Part shown: in pieces, positions 60,826-64,000 of the stretch
How positions within the stretch are numbered: position 1 is the first letter of the stretch
Layout: each line of letters starts with the position of its first letter
Assembly: GCA_900128395.1 (NCBI GenBank)
Contig: LT649240.1
Coordinates: 1 to 64,000, forward strand
Source of the DNA: Stramenopiles sp. TOSAG23-2
Lineage: Eukaryota > Sar
Direction of reading: 5' to 3'
DNA: 64,000 nucleotides
Notes under the pieces: model-generated
The model's database searches: none
Told to the model about the DNA's origin: nothing
The model's input: the letters and a program-made list of their open reading frames with translations, nothing else
Translations under genes and position numbers: made by a program

Positions 60826-61659
60826 ATGTGCATGAATACTTTTATCATTATATTATTAACATTATTATTATGTGTAATTGTACATGGGGATGTTTATATG
60901 AATCAACCTAGAGGTAGTAACAACAAATTAAATGAAGTTAGTGATAATGTACGAAATGATAATCGCTTATTTGATAGTCAAAACAATGCTGCAGCTGGAT
61001 ATCAAGTTGGTGATAAATGCAATCCATCATGTGCCATTGATACAAACAACGATAGGAATGCAGCACCAGATACATATAGATCGGATTATCCAGGAGCAGG
61101 GAAAGGGATCATGTATTATTATGCATCTAGCTTCTTACAAATAGAATGGACTGCGCAGCATGGATGTGGTGTAGAAGACCGAACGAATCAGTGTGAGATG
61201 ATACTACAATACATGTGCGAAGATACAACGAAAGGAATAAGGGATGGCACCACACGTGCAACAATTGGTGGTGGGCATAATGAAAATGGTGGAAATACAG
61301 CTGATAATGCTGCCGGGTTAAATGAAAGAGTATTTCCAAGCGAAGAGAAAGCAAATGATCCGAAATATGGTCAACATGAAAATTTCAATTATTATATGAA
61401 TTGTAAAACAAGGGAGAGAAATAAAGGGTTATTTACTTCGGATAAATTGCAATCAACGACAAGGCAGCAAACCGCACTTTATACGAGACAAGGCAACAAC
61501 GGAGAACGTTATGGTTTTGAATGTCCAGAGGAACGAGATTACTATCCATATTGGCATCCATCACCTTGGCGTGATATTGCTGTTTTAACTGATGATACTT
61601 CACGTTGCAAATATTATCAAGAGATGCTTTGTATTTCATCAAGAAAATTTTTAAAATAA
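60826..61659 (+). CDS. DD3-3-like secreted protein, probably C-terminally truncated
   Basis: 277 aa from ATG 60826 (MCMNTFIIIL). Signal peptide to about residue 22, then DVYMNQPRGSNNKLNE, NRLFDSQNNAAAGYQVGDKC, YYYASSFLQIEWTAQHGCG, EMILQYMCEDTTKGIRDGTT, and near the end CPEERDYYPYWHPSPWRDIA. These match the Dictyostelium DD3-3-type extracellular domain shared by many protists and animals. The frame stops after CKYYQEMLCISSRKFLK, earlier than the family's usual end, so the C-terminus may be lost. Function in the family is unknown. Confidence 0.82.
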   Translation: MCMNTFIIILLTLLLCVIVHGDVYMNQPRGSNNKLNEVSDNVRNDNRLFDSQNNAAAGYQVGDKCNPSCAIDTNNDRNAAPDTYRSDYPGAGKGIMYYYASSFLQIEWTAQHGCGVEDRTNQCEMILQYMCEDTTKGIRDGTTRATIGGGHNENGGNTADNAAGLNERVFPSEEKANDPKYGQHENFNYYMNCKTRERNKGLFTSDKLQSTTRQQTALYTRQGNNGERYGFECPEERDYYPYWHPSPWRDIAVLTDDTSRCKYYQEMLCISSRKFLK

Positions 61660-61757
61660 GGGCATACGAACGTATAATATATTTTAAACCGTTTGGGGAG
61701 ACAAGCACGCGCGTGCGTTGTGTTAATTAATCTGAGAAACATGTTATGATGTGTGTT

Positions 61758-62060
61758 TCATTTAAATTAAACTAGAGTGGTGTGGTGTGTGTGTTATTTG
61801 TTAAAAACTCTGGGTTCTTAATACGAGTAATTTTTTTATATGATACTAATAATATAATTTAATTTACGCATAATTTATTTTTAATTTACTCATGATAATT
61901 CCTACTCTTCAAAAGAATAAAATAACTGAAATAATCTATCTCACACAAATCATTTAAATTAAACTAGAGTGGTGTGGTGTGTGTGTTATTTGTTAAAAAC
62001 TCTGTGGGTTCTTAATTACAAATATCGTGTGTTATTTTTTTTTATGATACGAGTAATTTT
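61758..62060 (+). repeat. Direct duplication, period about 191 bp
   Basis: CATTTAAATTAAACTAGAGT and the following GGTGTGGTGTGTGTGTTATT block recur near 61949, with changes such as CTCTGGG versus CTCTGTGGG. Confidence 0.85.
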
Positions 62061-62139
62061 TATTTTAAAATAATAAAATCATTTATTCTCAAGCATTCTA
62101 GTAAAATTTATTTTTTTAAGTATTTACCTAAAACTTGTG

Positions 62140-62300
62140 CTTGTGGAGTATTGGTTTGCAGAGGTGCATTAGAGCTTTACTATAGTAGAATAGCATATTA
62201 TTCTTGCGATTGAGTATTGAGCATATTACTTAACACGAGAAGTGTAAAATTATTACGCGTGTATAACTTAGATTTTAACCATCATATTTATATCAATATT
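62140..62300 (+). repeat. Dispersed 3'-gap family, copy 3
   Basis: Ordered blocks GGTTTGCAGAGGTGCATTAG, AGCTTTACTAT, TATTATTCTTGCGATTGAG, TATTGAGCATATTACTTAAC, AAAATTATTA and TTAGATTTTAACCATCA match the minus strand of 45950-46165. Confidence 0.7.
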
Positions 62301-62380
62301 TTAATTCATTATAAAAAAGTACATTATCTCTCTCTCTCTCTCTGACATATACAAGAGAGACTAACGTTGTCATTTTACGA

Positions 62381-62584
62381 AGGTATAGAATGCATATGTA
62401 TATTTTCTTTTATGCAAATGTTTCGTTTTCAGTCATGTATGGTAATTTGTTACCTGGTGTAAAATCACGATCTGGACCATCTTAAGGTATAGAATGCATA
62501 TGTATATTTTCTTTTATGCAAATGTTTCGTTTTCAGTCATGTATGGTAATTTGTTACCTGGTGTAAAATCACGATCTGGACCAT
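62381..62584 (+). repeat. Direct duplication of the proteasome-gene 3' end, period 104 bp
   Basis: AGGTATAGAATGCATATGTA and following bases to GGACCATCTT occur twice (62381-62484 and 62485-62588); the upstream copy lies beyond the stop codon. Confidence 0.9.
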
Positions 62585-63197
62585 CTTTAGTAATCATAAC
62601 TGTACGTATAACACCACCAGATGAACCATCTCTTGACATAGCTAATGACAATGCTTTTTTAACAAAAGTTCTGCATTCTTCCCCGGTCATACCTGGTTTA
62701 TATGTTGCATCGCAATATGCATAAATAAATGTCGAACCTGAACCGCCAATAGAGTATGGCTGTCTAACCATGGTACCACCAATCGGTACAGAATAAACTT
62801 GGCCACCATTAACCTCGTCCCAGCCAGCAACGATAATACCAGCCATTAGTTGATCTTTATAGTCATAACAAAATTTACGAAAAAGTGTTGCAGCAGTTTT
62901 TACTTGTGGTTTTTTTTTTTCACCTAATGTTACACCATGGGATGCAAGTTGGTATCGAACTATATCAGAAATGGCTTGTGTATCTGCTGCGGAACCAGAA
63001 CGACAGCAATAGATCGTATCATGTACTTCTGTGAGTTTATCACTAACTCTGTTTGCTACATATGATCCAGTAGATGTTCTACTATCTGCACCAAGTATGA
63101 CACCACCGTCGAATTCAACAGCTATGATAGAAGTACCTGAATCAACTTCACCTTTTTTGTGTATTTCACGCTCTGCCCAATTCCAAATATCAGTCAT
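62514..63197 (-). CDS. PSMB6: Proteasome subunit beta type-6 (20S beta-1)
   Basis: 227 aa. A short propeptide ([20 protein letters not shown]) precedes GTSIIAVEF, where the Thr after Gly becomes the N-terminal nucleophile. Conserved Asp ([14 protein letters not shown]) and Lys (VSDKL) of the active site follow, then [15 protein letters not shown] and [14 protein letters not shown]. It forms the caspase-like peptidase of the 20S core. Confidence 0.95.
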   Translation of the reverse strand: MTDIWNWAEREIHKKGEVDSGTSIIAVEFDGGVILGADSRTSTGSYVANRVSDKLTEVHDTIYCCRSGSAADTQAISDIVRYQLASHGVTLGEKKKPQVKTAATLFRKFCYDYKDQLMAGIIVAGWDEVNGGQVYSVPIGGTMVRQPYSIGGSGSTFIYAYCDATYKPGMTGEECRTFVKKALSLAMSRDGSSGGVIRTVMITKDGPDRDFTPGNKLPYMTENETFA

Positions 63198-63430
63198 TAT
63201 TTACACACACACACACACAGAAAATTATAAACTTTACTAAATATAATATATATATATATATATATATGTTTGTTTTGTTGTATCCTTTTTTCCCTTTGTA
63301 TATATCATTTCACGCTCTGCCCAATTCCAAATATCAGTCATTATTTACACACACACACACAGAAAATTATAAACTTTACTAAATATAATATATATATATA
63401 TATATATGTTTGTTTTGTTGTATCCTTTTT
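63164..63430 (+). repeat. Direct duplication of the proteasome-gene 5' end, period 144 bp
   Basis: TTTCACGCTCTGCCCAATTC and following bases, including the start codon and the CA/TA microsatellites, occur twice; the second copy is upstream of the gene. Confidence 0.9.
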
Positions 63431-64000
63431 TCCCTTTGTATATATCTATATACCTATATGATCTGTATATTTTAGTTCGTACATTGTATTATATTCAATA
63501 TAATTAGATCAAATCACTTATTCATTGTTGTTTGCCATTTTCAAATAATCTTAAAAATCTAAATCGATCGATCTTTCAGTACTATGTCTATGTTATTATT
63601 TCTATCATAGTAGAAATATCTAACATTAGTATAATGAATATTATACTTAAACGCTATTTCTATACAAATAAACACAAAGGAAGTGGACTCTCTGCATACA
63701 ACTCCAACATTCAGCAGCAGGAAAATAATGTATTATATTATATATATTGGATATTCAAGTGTGAGATGGCAATATTTCCAATACTGAACAGTGTTATTTA
63801 TACTATGTCTATGTTATTATTTCTATCATAGTAGAAATATCTAACATTAGTATAAGGAATATTATACTTAAACGCTATTTCTATACAAATAAACACAAAG
63901 ACGTGGACTCTCTGCAACAACTCCAACATTCAGCAGGAAAATAATGTATTGGATATTCAAGTGTGAGATGGCAATATTTCCAATACTGAACAGTGTTATT
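63431..64000. other. Non-coding end of the window with a tandem duplication
   Basis: AT-rich; direct repeat 63581-64000 with indels. No gene supported. Confidence 0.45.
63581..64000 (+). repeat. Diverged direct duplication, period about 221 bp
   Basis: ACTATGTCTATGTTATTATT and the following segment down to ATACTGAACAGTGTTATT occur twice (63581-63801 and 63802-64000) with several small deletions in the second copy (e.g. ATGTATTATATTATATATAT reduced to ATGTATT). Confidence 0.88.

Larger units (their letters stand above)
61660..62513. other. Convergent 3' gap with duplications and a dispersed-family copy
   Basis: TACG-AA-CGTA hairpin at 61664-61673, direct repeat 61758-62060 (period about 191), dispersed-family copy 62140-62300 and direct repeat 62381-62584. 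Confidence 0.55.

Overview
This window is AT-rich nuclear DNA from a unicellular eukaryote. It carries full-length eukaryotic genes (ATG9, UNC50, proteasome beta-1, a ubiquitin-like DSC3-type protein, a membrane-tethered bZIP factor, an ELM2-SANT-PHD chromatin protein), long poly-Asn tracts, AT-microsatellite gaps, a copia-type retroelement remnant and a tRNA-Leu with an intron. Standard stop codons are used (TAA, TAG and TGA all end conserved proteins). Genes are mostly intronless; I can support introns only in the dikinase gene (three) and one small gene near 56.4 kb. An RJL GTPase and a CEP70-like protein hint at a flagellated or centriole-bearing cell. PDZ repeats, HMG box plus PHD and an ELO/KAS III fusion would suit a heterotrophic stramenopile or similar protist, but lineage is inference only.

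Layout. 1-1.4 kb: mobile element with long inverted repeats; 1.6 kb: tRNA-Leu(UAA)-like gene. 2.1-6.1 kb: PEP-synthase/rifampicin-phosphotransferase-like dikinase with three mutually homologous introns. 6.2-12.2 kb: cytochrome-b5 reductase, copia fragment, a small membrane-protein gene broken by duplication, rhodanese, secreted alpha-amylase. 12.9-23.9 kb: bZIP, UNC50, 4xPDZ protein, cis-prenyltransferase, DAD2-like, RJL GTPase, DSC3-like. 24-25.7 kb: decayed zinc-finger gene. 25.9-36.8 kb: CEP70-like, broken glycosyltransferase, SLC46-like transporter, glutaminyl cyclase, and an ELO-ACBP-KAS III fusion. 37-49.6 kb: PDZ-like/HMG/ELM2/SANT/PHD protein, ATG9, ankyrin-coiled-coil-CaaX protein, MDR oxidoreductase, double-PH protein. 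50-63.2 kb: WD40 protein, small acylated protein, TPR-like protein, GST, two overlapping small genes, FCP1-type phosphatase, 4-TM plus adaptin-appendage-like protein, DD3-3, proteasome beta-1.

Most promising: (1) one uninterrupted frame joining a membrane ELO elongase, an acyl-CoA-binding domain and a thiolase-fold KAS III, i.e. two unrelated condensing enzymes plus a substrate carrier; (2) three related introns in one gene of an otherwise intron-poor window, resembling introner insertion; (3) about 17 short local direct duplications (mostly 65-145 bp) at gene edges, several breaking or doubling coding sequence, which are either a real mutational process or unmerged haplotype/contig overlaps; (4) a dispersed noncoding family found in three convergent gaps, with short TACGA...TCGTA hairpins there and in others.

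Genes alternate in strand, giving divergent promoter gaps and convergent 3' gaps. No operons are expected or seen. Several products belong to the endomembrane/lipid theme (ATG9, UNC50, DSC3-like, cis-prenyltransferase, ELO fusion, PH, TULIP-like/PDZ, acylated proteins), but this is probably chance linkage, not a functional cluster.
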